A DNA stretch of 64,000 nt from an uncultured Clostridia bacterium (GCA_944368925.1 CALVXG010000009.1:1-64000), one strand, 5' to 3'. Shown: positions 1-8,011, numbered from the stretch's first letter. The notes: generated by a model not told the origin, from the letters alone. A program made the numbers and translations.

Positions 1-1
1 T

Positions 2-88
2 GCGAGTGTGGTGAAACTGGCAGACGCGCTAGATTCAGGTTCTAGTGGGAGCGATCCCATGCAGGTTCAAGTCCTGTCACTCGCACCA
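2..88 (+). tRNA. tRNA-Leu (anticodon CAG)
   Basis: A class II tRNA fold is readable. The acceptor arm GCGAGTG pairs with CACTCGC, followed by discriminator A and an encoded CCA. A D-arm with GG, an anticodon loop TTCAGGT giving CAG, a long variable arm (GGGAGCGATCCC) and a TTC-containing T-arm follow. The long variable arm and the CAG anticodon identify leucine. It decodes CUG. Its promoter lies outside the window. Confidence 0.97.
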
Positions 89-117
89 TAGTGTGGCAAC
101 AAAAAAGATATTGCCTC

Positions 118-146
118 AAAAAACCTCGGTAAAACCGAGGTTTTTT
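118..146 (+). terminator. Rho-independent terminator after tRNA-Leu
   Basis: CCTCGGT pairs with ACCGAGG around an AAA loop. An A-run precedes the stem and six T follow it, so it can work in both directions. It lies about 30 bases after the tRNA CCA end. Confidence 0.85.
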
Positions 147-332
147 GCTGTTTTACGGCCAAAAGTGCCATTTTTTTGAAGATAATTTTTTTGTCAAAAC
201 ACGTGCATTTTTGTAGATATTTTTTCAGTAAAATTGAAGTGTGCCAGGAATTGAACTTAGATTGTAACAATATTTCTGACAAATTGAAAAAATATATAGA
301 AATTAAGCCATACTGAAGGAGAGGAAAACAGC

Positions 333-589
333 ATGGCTTATTCTTATAAATGCAGTATCGGTTTCGGATTAGTTTATGTTCCCGTCTCCCTTTATGCATC
401 CGTCAAATCGCAAGATGTCGGATTTAATAGGATTGATAAAAAGACGATGAGCAGGGTGAAATACAAAAAGACGTGTGAAGAAAGCAATGGCCGCGAGGTC
501 AAGCAGGATCCAAATTACATCTATGAAATGAAACTGGACGGCATTCGCTGTATATAGCCTATTTGGAAAAGGGGAAGGTAACGCTCCGC
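333..589 (+). pseudogene. Fused remnant: Ku N-terminus joined to LigD-type ATP-dependent DNA ligase fragment
   Basis: A good ribosome site (GGAGAGG) precedes ATG 333. The first ~58 codons match the start of bacterial Ku (MAYSYKCSIGFGLVYVPV, then a charged stretch with SRVKYKKTCE). The frame then passes directly into a ligase segment, YIYEMKLDGIRC, which carries the nucleotidyl-lysine motif of LigD-type ligases. A stop at 555-557 ends it, but adding two bases of frameshift (an extra TA near 551-554) restores IAYLEKGKVTL, the normal ligase continuation. Neither domain is complete, so no function remains. Both parents act in bacterial non-homologous end joining. Confidence 0.8.
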
Positions 590-738
590 CGCGCATGGCA
601 TACTATGTGGAATGCAGTACACGCATTTATCAGATCTAATTAAAATATGTCGCACCCGAGAACATCCACGTTTATTCCATTGATGAAGTTTTCATCGATA
701 TTACTTCATATCTGAAGACAACAGGACTTTCTGCTTAA
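589..738 (+). pseudogene. Remnant of Y-family DNA polymerase (UmuC/DinB type)
   Basis: The frame through ATG 595 reads PRMAYYVECSTRIYQI, a stop (TAA 637-639), then LKYVAPENIHVYSIDEVF and IDITSYL, ending at TAA 736. YSIDEVFID is the acidic catalytic-site signature of Y-family polymerases, and the preceding segment matches the normal spacing in UmuC-like proteins, so the internal TAA is a nonsense change (probably from a Tyr codon). Only about 48 codons of a ~400-residue gene survive. It abuts the Ku/ligase remnant directly. Confidence 0.75.
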
Positions 739-846
739 TCGCGTCGTATGCGTTAAGATTTGAGAAAGCAGAGAATCGAATTGTGTCGGAAGAGAGAGTA
801 GCTCTGTTTTGTGTAAAATTTTTAAAAGGGAAAATTGGAGGTGGGC

Positions 847-875
847 TTGCATTTTTCTGGCCGATAAGTTATAAT
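847..875 (+). promoter_or_regulatory. Sigma-A promoter for the membrane protein at 897
   Basis: TTGCAT (847-852), a 17-bp spacer and a perfect TATAAT (870-875), with the start codon 21 bases downstream and an AAGGAGAG ribosome site between. Confidence 0.8.
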
Positions 876-896
876 GACACCATAAAGGAGAGAAGC

Positions 897-1412
897 ATGG
901 AAAGAAAATCTTTTGAGAGAGGAACGGTTGTCGGCGGCGTGGTTCGGATTGTTATTTCCGTAGTGGCGGTCGTTGTCGCGGTTATTGTTATTCTGAACGC
1001 GATTCGTACGTGGGATCCGGAAGAAATGGCGGGAAAAATCTTTATGTGCGTCATCGGCGGCATCATGGTTATTTTTGCCGTTACGTTTTCAGTCTACGGA
1101 GTACAGATGATATTGAACGGTAAAAAATCTTTGGAAGTATCCAGAAAAGGTCATGAGGAACGAGGCAGGATTCTTGATCTTACGATCACGGAGGTTACGG
1201 AACACAACAACGGTGCGGTGAGCAGGTACAATGTTTACACACTGAAATTCGAGTATACGGACGATTCGGGGAATCTCTGCGAAAGTTCGGAACAGGTCAG
1301 CCCGAAAATCTACAAAAAATTGGAAGAGTTGCAGTTGGTGCCGATTCTTGTTTTGGGAGAAAGGGCGATCTTTGACAGGAAAAAGTTCGAGCAAGAGAAT
1401 TTTATGGAATAA
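897..1412 (+). CDS. Small two-helix membrane protein with a C-terminal soluble domain, DUF3592-like
   Basis: 171 residues starting at ATG 897. An upstream GTG in the same frame at 783 is rejected because promoter and ribosome site lie just before 897. Two hydrophobic helices are clear (about residues 14-36 and 50-72), followed by a charged linker and a ~95-residue beta-rich domain (LKFEYTDDSGN, ILVLGERAIFDRKKF). The layout resembles DUF3592-type membrane proteins, whose role is unknown. It stands alone, between pseudogenes and a convergent PHP gene. No catalytic motif was seen. Confidence 0.7.
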   Translation: MERKSFERGTVVGGVVRIVISVVAVVVAVIVILNAIRTWDPEEMAGKIFMCVIGGIMVIFAVTFSVYGVQMILNGKKSLEVSRKGHEERGRILDLTITEVTEHNNGAVSRYNVYTLKFEYTDDSGNLCESSEQVSPKIYKKLEELQLVPILVLGERAIFDRKKFEQENFME

Positions 1413-1447
1413 ACCAAATCTGCAAGGTTGTTTCAGACAAAATAAAG

Positions 1448-1484
1448 CGCCCGGCCGCATATATTTTTGCGGCCGGGCGTTCGT
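1448..1484. terminator. Bidirectional terminator between convergent genes
   Basis: An 11-bp perfect G/C-rich stem (1448-1458 with 1469-1479) around a 10-base loop, T-rich on both outer sides. It serves the membrane-protein gene and the converging PHP gene. Confidence 0.8.
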
Positions 1485-1495
1485 TGCATATTTTA

Positions 1496-2239
1496 TTATT
1501 TATGGTAATTTTTGCGAGCCTCTCTGTGCGGTTCCAGTAAAGACAGGAACAAAGGGACCGAGGTGTTTACGATAAGCTCTTCGGGGAACGCGCATTCACG
1601 TATTAAGGAAAGGGCGTACGTAAAATCGCCGATGTGTGCGGCTCCGTGGCTGTCCGAACCGAGCGAAACGTAAACACGCTTTTCTTTGCACAGCTTTAAC
1701 AGTTCGGCGTCCCGCGCTTTTGCGTCTCCGCGGTATCCGTGCGGATTCAGGGAAGCATTGTTCATTTCGATAATCGTGCCGAACCGTTTGCACGCATCGA
1801 CGAGCGCTTCCGCATGCAGAGGATATTTTTCGTCATCGGGGTGACCGACAATGTCGATACGGCCGCTCTCGATGGCGCGAAGAAATCCACGGGTATTCGT
1901 GTCGATATCGGCAGGCTTAAAGCAAGGCGGGTGCTGGCTGGCAATGACGATTACCATTTCAGCGAGAAGTTCGTCGCTCATGCCCAAAGCACCCGACTCA
2001 TTCATGACGTCGGCTTCCGTGCCGTAGAGGATTTCTACGCCGAAGCGTTTCTTTTCACAATATTTGAGGCCCCGGAAATAATTTTCCGTAGCCGAACCGG
2101 GTATCGAAGGGGAATGGTCGGTCACGCACAGGAGGCGGATGCTTTTCGCTTGTGCGGCGCGGGCCAGGTCCGTGATGGTATCCCGGGTAAAATGTCCGCT
2201 CGCGACTGTGTGCGAGTGGGTTTCGATGAGAATATTCAT
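1496..2239 (-). CDS. PHP-domain phosphoesterase, YcdX-like
   Basis: 247 residues. Metal-binding PHP motifs are in order: ETHSHTVASGH at residue 6 onward, VTDHSP near residue 40, YGTEAD, SQHPP, GHPD near 132, and SDSHG near 195. This is the YcdX class of trinuclear-metal phosphatases; the substrate is unknown. The metal ligands begin six residues after ATG, so a later start is not possible. The promoter -10 box ends six bases before ATG with no Shine-Dalgarno, implying a leaderless mRNA. Single-gene transcript. Confidence 0.88.
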   Translation of the reverse strand: MNILIETHSHTVASGHFTRDTITDLARAAQAKSIRLLCVTDHSPSIPGSATENYFRGLKYCEKKRFGVEILYGTEADVMNESGALGMSDELLAEMVIVIASQHPPCFKPADIDTNTRGFLRAIESGRIDIVGHPDDEKYPLHAEALVDACKRFGTIIEMNNASLNPHGYRGDAKARDAELLKLCKEKRVYVSLGSDSHGAAHIGDFTYALSLIRECAFPEELIVNTSVPLFLSLLEPHREARKNYHK

Positions 2240-2245
2240 GATTTG

Positions 2246-2275
2246 ATTATATACCTGTTTTATTCAAAAAACAAC
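2246..2275 (-). promoter_or_regulatory. Promoter of the PHP phosphoesterase gene, leaderless geometry
   Basis: On the minus strand: TTGTTT, a 17-bp spacer, a perfect TATAAT, then six bases (CAAATC) and the ATG. Transcription would start at about the A of ATG. No purine-rich ribosome site is present. Confidence 0.65.
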
Positions 2276-2312
2276 AATTTTGAATCAAAAAAAATAAAAA
2301 ATTTTAAATAAA

Positions 2313-2396
2313 CCACATAAAGCAACAAAAATTATACAACAAACCACAAAAAATTTTCAAAAAGGTGTTGACAATTGTGGCATCGCAGGTTATAAT
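2313..2396 (+). promoter_or_regulatory. Promoter 1 of the microcompartment locus with repeated CCACAA/TTGTGG half-sites
   Basis: Consensus TTGACA (2368-2373), 17 bp, and TATAAT (2391-2396). CCACAT at 2313, CCACAA at 2344 and the inverted TTGTGG at 2375 are each 31 bp apart start to start, about three helical turns. TTGTGG touches the -35 box, as expected for a repressor site. Promoter 2 (6637) carries TTGTGG at exactly the same place relative to its -35 box. The nearby DeoR-family gene is the likely regulator (inference). Confidence 0.75.
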
Positions 2397-2430
2397 AACT
2401 GTGAAAGAATTTAAAAAGGCGGAAAAGGTC

Positions 2431-4938
2431 ATGGCGAAATTTTATTCGGAAAAAATAGCGATGCGTGATCGTGTCGGAAGACTGAAAGAGAATCTTTACA
2501 AGAAGATGCCGGAGATAGAATCTGCGCGTGCCAGGCTGATAACGGAATCCTACAAGCAGACAGAAGGTGAGCCGATCATAACGCGGCGGGCCAAGGCGTT
2601 TTTGCATATTCTTCAGAATCTGCCCATAACGATCCGCGATGAGGAACTGATCGTCGGAAGTACGACGCTGGCTCCGCGCGGTTGTCAGACGTATCCTGAA
2701 TTTTCGTATGAGTGGCTGGAGTCGGAATTTGATACGGTAGCGACGCGTACGGCGGACCCGTTCTATATTGCCGATAATACGAAGCGCGAGATCGCGGAAG
2801 CGGACAAGTATTGGAAGGGGAAGACAACGAGCGAGCTTGCCACTTCTTATATGGCGCCGGAGACGATCCGTGCGATCGAGCACAACATTTTTACGCCCGG
2901 GAACTATTTCTATAACGGTGTCGGACACGTAACGGTGCATTATGACTGGGTATTGGCCGTCGGGTTCAGAGGAATCGCGGAAAAGGCGAAAAAAGCGCTT
3001 TTGGAAGAAAATTTTGGAGACGCCGATTATGCGCGCCGTTCGCATTTCCTGCAGGCGGTGATCATGAGCTGCGAAGCGGCGATCATTTATGCAAAGAGGT
3101 ATGCGGCTCTTGCGCGCGACATGGCTCTCAAGACGAGCGACGAGAAGCGCAAAGAGGAACTTTTGATGATCGCGCGCAACTGCGAGAACGTTCCGGAGAA
3201 CGGGGCGCGGAACTTCTGGGAAGCGTGCCAGTCTTTCTGGTTTGTGCAGCAGCTTTTGCAGATCGAGTCGAGCGGACATTCCATTTCTCCGGGAAGATTC
3301 GACCAATACATGTATCCTTATTATAAAAAAGATCTGGACGAAGGGGCGATCACGCGTGAAGATGCGCAGGAGCTGATCGACTGTATCTGGGTCAAGCTCA
3401 ACGATCTTAATAAGTGCCGTGATGCGGCGAGTGCGGAAGGATTTGCCGGATACAGCCTTTTCCAGAACCTGATCGTGGGCGGACAGAATGCCGACGGGTT
3501 GGACGTGACGAACGATCTTTCGTTCATGTGCATTACGGCGTCGCTGCATCTGCAGCTGCCGCAGCCTTCGCTGTCCATCCGTGTCTGGAACAACAGCCCG
3601 CACGAATTGCTGATGCATGCGGCCGAACTGACGCGCACGGGCGTAGGGCTGCCTGCTTATTACAACGACGAAGTGATCATTCCTTCGCTGATGAGCCGTG
3701 GGCTTACGTTGCAGGATGCGCGCGAATACAATATTATCGGCTGTGTCGAACCGCAGAAAGCGGGCAAGACGGAAGGCTGGCACGATGCGGCGTTCTTCAA
3801 TATGTGCCGCCCGCTGGAACTCGTATTTTCGGACGGTATGGACAAGGGCGAGCAGGTCGGTATCCATACGGGCGACGTGACGCAGATGAAGACGTTCGAA
3901 GAGTTCTACGACGCTTATAAAAAGCAGATGAATTACTGCATTTCGCTGCTCGTGAACGCGGACAACGCGATCGACGTCGCGCATGCGGAGCGGTGCCCGC
4001 TGCCTTTCCTTTCGGGAATGATCGAAGACTGCATCGGGCGCGGAAAGTCGGTGCAGGAAGGCGGCGCGATCTACAATTTCACGGGCCCGCAGGGCTTCGG
4101 TATTGCCAATATGGCCGATTCGCTGTACGCGATCAAGACGCTCGTGTATGACGAAAAGAAAGTCACGATGGCGGAATACAAGGAAGCGCTTCGCGAGAAT
4201 TACGGCAAAGGACTGGACTCGAAGAAAGCGGAAAAAGTTGTTGCGGAGGTCGTGAAAGAACTCAAAGCCGCAGGGAAGAACGTGACGGAAGCGGAAATCG
4301 CCGCGGCCGTATCGGCGCTTGTCGGCAGCAGCACGAAGTACGACAAACTTTTGGAAATGATCGAAAACGTTCCGAAGTTCGGCAACGATATCGAAGAGGT
4401 CGACGCGTTTGCACGCGACGTTGCGTACACCTATACGCGTCCTCTGGAAACATACAAGAATCCGCGCGGCGGGCATTTCCAGGCAGGGTTGTATCCTGTT
4501 TCTGCGAATGTTCCTTTGGGTGCGCAGACGGGCGCCACGCCGGACGGCAGGCTTGCCGGAAAACCTGTGGCGGACGGGGTTTCGCCTTCGGCGGGCAAGG
4601 ATGTGCACGGGCCGACGGCTGCGGCGAACTCGGTTGCGAGACTGGACCATTACATTGCATCGAACGGAACGCTGTTCAATCAGAAATTCCATCCTTCGGC
4701 ATTGAGCGGAAGGCAGGGACTGGAAAACTTTGTCGCGCTGATCCGTTCGTACTTTGATCAGAAGGGCAGTCATATGCAGTTCAATGTCGTGTCGAAAGAG
4801 ACTCTTCTCGACGCGCAGAAATATCCTGAAAAATACAAGCACCTCGTGGTGCGCGTAGCCGGCTACAGTGCGTTCTTTACGACGCTTTCGAGAAGCCTGC
4901 AGGATGACATTATTCATCGTACCGAACAGGGATTTTAA
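2431..4938 (+). CDS. B12-independent propanediol dehydratase, glycyl radical enzyme of the microcompartment
   Basis: 835 residues from ATG 2431; an in-frame GTG at 2365 lies inside the promoter and is rejected. The catalytic motif GCVEP places the thiyl cysteine at 438 and the general base at Glu440, the arrangement of diol dehydratases rather than pyruvate formate-lyase. The glycyl radical loop RVAGYSAFF puts the radical at Gly811. It would convert 1,2-propanediol to propionaldehyde in the compartment lumen. An unusual insertion of roughly 45 residues (about 594-640) carries an amphipathic helix like an encapsulation peptide. First gene of promoter 1; its activase follows 6 bases later. Confidence 0.93.
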   Translation: MAKFYSEKIAMRDRVGRLKENLYKKMPEIESARARLITESYKQTEGEPIITRRAKAFLHILQNLPITIRDEELIVGSTTLAPRGCQTYPEFSYEWLESEFDTVATRTADPFYIADNTKREIAEADKYWKGKTTSELATSYMAPETIRAIEHNIFTPGNYFYNGVGHVTVHYDWVLAVGFRGIAEKAKKALLEENFGDADYARRSHFLQAVIMSCEAAIIYAKRYAALARDMALKTSDEKRKEELLMIARNCENVPENGARNFWEACQSFWFVQQLLQIESSGHSISPGRFDQYMYPYYKKDLDEGAITREDAQELIDCIWVKLNDLNKCRDAASAEGFAGYSLFQNLIVGGQNADGLDVTNDLSFMCITASLHLQLPQPSLSIRVWNNSPHELLMHAAELTRTGVGLPAYYNDEVIIPSLMSRGLTLQDAREYNIIGCVEPQKAGKTEGWHDAAFFNMCRPLELVFSDGMDKGEQVGIHTGDVTQMKTFEEFYDAYKKQMNYCISLLVNADNAIDVAHAERCPLPFLSGMIEDCIGRGKSVQEGGAIYNFTGPQGFGIANMADSLYAIKTLVYDEKKVTMAEYKEALRENYGKGLDSKKAEKVVAEVVKELKAAGKNVTEAEIAAAVSALVGSSTKYDKLLEMIENVPKFGNDIEEVDAFARDVAYTYTRPLETYKNPRGGHFQAGLYPVSANVPLGAQTGATPDGRLAGKPVADGVSPSAGKDVHGPTAAANSVARLDHYIASNGTLFNQKFHPSALSGRQGLENFVALIRSYFDQKGSHMQFNVVSKETLLDAQKYPEKYKHLVVRVAGYSAFFTTLSRSLQDDIIHRTEQGF

Positions 4939-4944
4939 AATTTT

Positions 4945-5742
4945 ATGGCGGAAAATTATCTCGACACAAAAGGGAGAATCTTTGATATACAGAGATTTTC
5001 CATACACGACGGAAAAGGCATCCGCACGATCGTATTTCTGAAGGGGTGTGTGCTGCGCTGCAAATGGTGTTGCAATCCCGAATCGCAGGAATATAAAATC
5101 CAGACGATGATTGTGCAGGGAAAGCCGAAGATCATAGGGCAGGACATAACCGTCCGCGAAGTACTGGAAACGGTTGTGAAGGATCGCCCGTATTACCGTC
5201 GGAGCGGCGGGGGCATGACGCTTTCGGGCGGTGAGAGCCTTTGCCAGCCGGATTTTTGCGAGGCGCTTTTACGCGGAGCGAAGGAAGCGGGGCTTACGAC
5301 GGCAATGGAGAGTATGGCGTGTGCGGATTATTCGGTCATCGAGCGCATGCTGCCGTACCTGGATCAATATCTGATGGATATCAAACATACCGATCCGATG
5401 AAACATAAAGAATTCACCGGGCGGAGCAACGAACTGATGATGGAAAACGCGCGGAAAGTGGCGGAGAGCGGAATGACGGAGCTGATTATCCGTGTCCCTG
5501 TGATCCCTACGTTCAATGCGACGGAGGCGGAGATCGAAGGCATTGCAAAATTTGCGGCGTCTCTGCCCGGCGTGAAGAAATTGCATCTTCTGCCTTACCA
5601 TCGTCTGGGCCAGGATAAATACGAAGGCTTGGGAAGGCCTTACGAAATGAAGGACATCCTGCCTCCGAAAGCGGAAGAAATGCAGAAGCTGCTTCGTGCG
5701 GCCGAGCGCGTATCCGGGCTGGATTGCCAGATCGGAGGATGA
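4945..5742 (+). CDS. Glycyl-radical-enzyme activase, radical SAM
   Basis: 265 residues. The SAM-cluster motif is C35-x3-C39-x2-C42, with the GGE motif at TLSGGES. It abstracts hydrogen from Gly811 of the dehydratase encoded just upstream. Many activases of this family carry an eight-cysteine ferredoxin insert after the SAM cluster; here the corresponding segment is short and cysteine-free, so only one iron-sulfur cluster is expected. The stop codon overlaps the ribosome site of the next gene, so the two are translationally linked. Confidence 0.93.
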   Translation: MAENYLDTKGRIFDIQRFSIHDGKGIRTIVFLKGCVLRCKWCCNPESQEYKIQTMIVQGKPKIIGQDITVREVLETVVKDRPYYRRSGGGMTLSGGESLCQPDFCEALLRGAKEAGLTTAMESMACADYSVIERMLPYLDQYLMDIKHTDPMKHKEFTGRSNELMMENARKVAESGMTELIIRVPVIPTFNATEAEIEGIAKFAASLPGVKKLHLLPYHRLGQDKYEGLGRPYEMKDILPPKAEEMQKLLRAAERVSGLDCQIGG

Positions 5743-5746
5743 CGGT

Positions 5747-6127
5747 ATGGATCTGAATGACTTGATGAAGGACAGTGAGGGCAAACTGCGGATCGTGCAG
5801 GAACTGGTGCCCGGCAAACAGATCACGATCGCACATATCATTGCGAATCCGGACAAAATTCTGTATCAGAAACTGGGACTGGATCCCGCAGTAGATTACA
5901 GCAAGGCGGCGATCGGGATCGTGACGGTGAGTCCCGCGGAAACCGCGATCATTCTGGGCGACATTTCCATCAAATCTTCGGGAGTGGAGCTCGGCTTCGT
6001 GGACAGGTTCAGCGGCACACTGATCGTGACGGGTACGGTGTCGGAAGTGGATGCGGCGCTCGAAGCGCTGCTGGCGTACAGCCGCGACGTGCTCGGATTC
6101 GCCTGCTGCCCGATCACGAGAACGTAA
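5747..6127 (+). CDS. BMC-H shell protein, circularly permuted PduU/EutS type
   Basis: 126 residues from ATG 5747, with GGAGG at 5734-5738 overlapping the end of the activase gene. The sequence follows PduU/EutS from end to end (VPGKQITIAHIIANP, LGFVDRFSGTL, ending CPITRT). This permuted hexamer type has an N-terminal extension that forms a small beta-barrel over the pore. It sits apart from the other shell genes, in the first transcription unit with dehydratase and activase. Confidence 0.93.
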   Translation: MDLNDLMKDSEGKLRIVQELVPGKQITIAHIIANPDKILYQKLGLDPAVDYSKAAIGIVTVSPAETAIILGDISIKSSGVELGFVDRFSGTLIVTGTVSEVDAALEALLAYSRDVLGFACCPITRT

Positions 6128-6128
6128 A

Positions 6129-6632
6129 ATGCGTAAAATTGTTCTGATGGGTCGGACGGGCGCCGGGAAGACGACGCTGACCCAGGCTCTCAAAGGAGAA
6201 CACATCGTCTATAAAAAGACGCAGTATGTGAATTTTGAAGGAGCACTCATCGATACGCCCGGCGAATACGCCGAGACGAAGAGGCTCGGATATGCGCTGG
6301 CGCTGTACTCATACGAGGCAGACGTGGTAGGGCTTCTGTGTTCCTCGACGGAACCGTTTTCCTTATTCCCTCCGTGCGTGACTTGCATGGTAAATCGGGA
6401 AGTGGTCGGGATCGTCACCAAAACGGACGACCCGCACGGGAATCCCGAACGCGCCGCAGGCTGGCTCAGACTGGCCGGGTGCAAAAAAATATTTTTCGTA
6501 TCTTCCTATTCGGGCGAGGGTATCGCGGAAATCTTTGAATACCTCAAAGAGCCGGGCGACGTCTTGCCCTGGGAAGTGAAGTCAAACAAAAAACAACAAA
6601 AACTCACAAAAACTCAAAAAATTATAAAATAA
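6129..6632 (+). CDS. EutP/PduV-like small GTPase
   Basis: 167 residues from ATG 6129, one base after the PduU stop. P-loop GRTGAGKTT (residues 8-16), DTPGEY switch and TKTD base-recognition motif are all present. EutP/PduV proteins accompany microcompartments; PduV has been linked to compartment dynamics. The lysine-rich C-terminal tail (SNKKQQKLTKTQ) is encoded by the A-rich DNA that also serves as upstream region of promoter 2. Confidence 0.87.
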   Translation: MRKIVLMGRTGAGKTTLTQALKGEHIVYKKTQYVNFEGALIDTPGEYAETKRLGYALALYSYEADVVGLLCSSTEPFSLFPPCVTCMVNREVVGIVTKTDDPHGNPERAAGWLRLAGCKKIFFVSSYSGEGIAEIFEYLKEPGDVLPWEVKSNKKQQKLTKTQKIIK

Positions 6633-6665
6633 AATGTTGACTTTTGTGGGGTTGTGTTGTATAAT
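6604..6665 (+). promoter_or_regulatory. Promoter 2 of the microcompartment locus
   Basis: TTGACT (6637-6642), 17 bp, and TATAAT (6660-6665), starting five bases after the EutP stop. TTGTGG at 6644-6649 sits at the same distance from the -35 box as in promoter 1. An upstream TCACAA lies at 6604-6609 in similar A-rich context. It gives the aldolase-to-PduT block its own regulated transcript. Confidence 0.75.
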
Positions 6666-6712
6666 GTAATCGTAAATTAAAAAAATCAAAAAACCATACA
6701 GGAGATTTGAAG

Positions 6713-7516
6713 ATGGTAAACGAGTACGAGATCAAGAAAGAGATTTGCGACATCGGCAAACGTATTTACAACCGCGGAATGGTCGCTTCGAACGACGGCA
6801 ATATTTCCGTCAAACTGAACGATCACGAATTTCTCTGCACGCCTACGGGAGTGAGCAAGGGGTTCATGACGCCTGAATTCATCTGCAAAGTGAACGAGAA
6901 CGGTGAAGTTTTGCAGGCGAACAAGGGATTCAAACCTTCTTCGGAAATCAAGATGCACATGCGCGTCTATAAAGAGCGCCCGGACGTGAATTCGGTTGTA
7001 CACGCGCACCCGATGTATGCTACGTCGTTTGCGATCGCGGGGATTCCTCTGACGCAGCCGATCATGCCGGAAGCGGTCATTGCTCTCGGATGCGTACCGA
7101 TTGCGGAATACGGCACGCCTTCCACGGAAGAAATTCCGGACGCTGTTTCCAAGTATCTGCAGTATTTTGATGCGGTTCTGCTTGCGAACCACGGCGCTTT
7201 GGCGTATTCGGACACGCTTCTGAACGCGTACCACAAGATGGAATCCGTTGAATTCTATGCACAGCTTCTGTTCCTGTCCAAGCAGCTCGGCGGGCCGAAG
7301 GAACTTTCCAAAGAGCAGGTGGAGCGTCTGTATGAGATCCGCCGTAAGTTCGGAATGAAGGGCAAACATCCTGCAAACGTCTGCCTGAACGCGAAAGAGG
7401 GCAAACCCAGCTGCCATTCTTGCGGCGGCTGTGCTTCCAAGTCTGAAAGCGCATCTTCCGACTCCGATCTCGTAGCGGCGATCACGAAGAAAGTGATGCA
7501 GGAGCTCGGAATCTGA
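6713..7516 (+). CDS. L-fuculose-1-phosphate aldolase (class II) with C-terminal encapsulation peptide
   Basis: 267 residues from ATG 6713 (GGAG eight bases upstream; a TTG two codons earlier is less likely). The aldolase part has the catalytic Glu78 and zinc ligands His97, His99 and His160 (HAHP, NHGA). It would split L-fuculose-1-P (or L-rhamnulose-1-P) into DHAP and L-lactaldehyde. After the normal family end, a cysteine-rich linker (CHSCGGC) leads to DLVAAITKKVMQELGI, a typical amphipathic encapsulation helix, so the enzyme is expected in the compartment. This aldolase marks fucose/rhamnose GRM5-type loci. Confidence 0.93.
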   Translation: MVNEYEIKKEICDIGKRIYNRGMVASNDGNISVKLNDHEFLCTPTGVSKGFMTPEFICKVNENGEVLQANKGFKPSSEIKMHMRVYKERPDVNSVVHAHPMYATSFAIAGIPLTQPIMPEAVIALGCVPIAEYGTPSTEEIPDAVSKYLQYFDAVLLANHGALAYSDTLLNAYHKMESVEFYAQLLFLSKQLGGPKELSKEQVERLYEIRRKFGMKGKHPANVCLNAKEGKPSCHSCGGCASKSESASSDSDLVAAITKKVMQELGI

Positions 7517-7519
7517 AAA

Positions 7520-8011
7520 ATGGACGAGAAGCAGATATCCGTTCTTGTCGAAAAGATAGTCCGCGGCGCGAAAGGCGGAGAGGGATGCTGTAAAAAGCAT
7601 GCGATGACCCTGGAAAAGGCGCGCGCTCTTACGAAAATGGTGGAAGCGCGGGCCCGCGAAATGGGGGTGAACGCCGTGATCGCCGTTTCCGATGCGGGAG
7701 GAAATCCCGTCAGCGTCCAGTCGATGGACGGGGCCTATCTTGCGAGCTGGGACGTTGCACTGCAAAAGTCTTATACGGTCGTGGCGTTGAAAATGTCTAC
7801 GGCAAAACTTGCCGAGCTTGCGGCTCCCGGCGGGTCGCTGTACGGAATCCAGTTTACGAACCAGGGGAAGATCGTGATCTTCGGCGGCGGAGAACCGCTG
7901 GAGACGGACGGTAAGATCGTGGGCGGACTGGGCGTGAGCGGCGGAACCGCGGAGCAGGATACAGCGCTTGCGGCGTACGGCAGGCAGGTGTTTAAGGAGG
8001 TCGAATGTTGA
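7520..8011 (+). CDS. GlcG/HbpS-family protein (PduO C-terminal-like) with N-terminal targeting helix
   Basis: 163 residues. The first ~18 (EKQISVLVEKIVRGAKG) form an encapsulation-type helix; the rest is a GlcG/HbpS domain (MVEARAREMGVNAVIAVSD, GGGEPLETDGKIVGG, GVSGGTAEQD). Relatives bind haem or corrinoid-like cofactors, but the role in this compartment is not established. There is no PduO adenosyltransferase domain, which fits a B12-independent pathway. It overlaps the next start by seven bases. Confidence 0.85.
   Translation: MDEKQISVLVEKIVRGAKGGEGCCKKHAMTLEKARALTKMVEARAREMGVNAVIAVSDAGGNPVSVQSMDGAYLASWDVALQKSYTVVALKMSTAKLAELAAPGGSLYGIQFTNQGKIVIFGGGEPLETDGKIVGGLGVSGGTAEQDTALAAYGRQVFKEVEC

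Noticed and set aside
2332-5007. 891-codon open frame on the minus strand across the dehydratase gene
   Set aside because: It mirrors the codon bias of the plus-strand gene, is very Arg/His-rich, has no ribosome site and covers the promoter. Similar antisense frames over dnaE, galactosidase and aldehyde dehydrogenase were left out for the same reason.
6666-6712. Catabolite-responsive (cre) site near promoter 2
   Set aside because: TGTAATCG resembles half of the consensus, but the second half does not fit; no convincing cre site was found at either microcompartment promoter.
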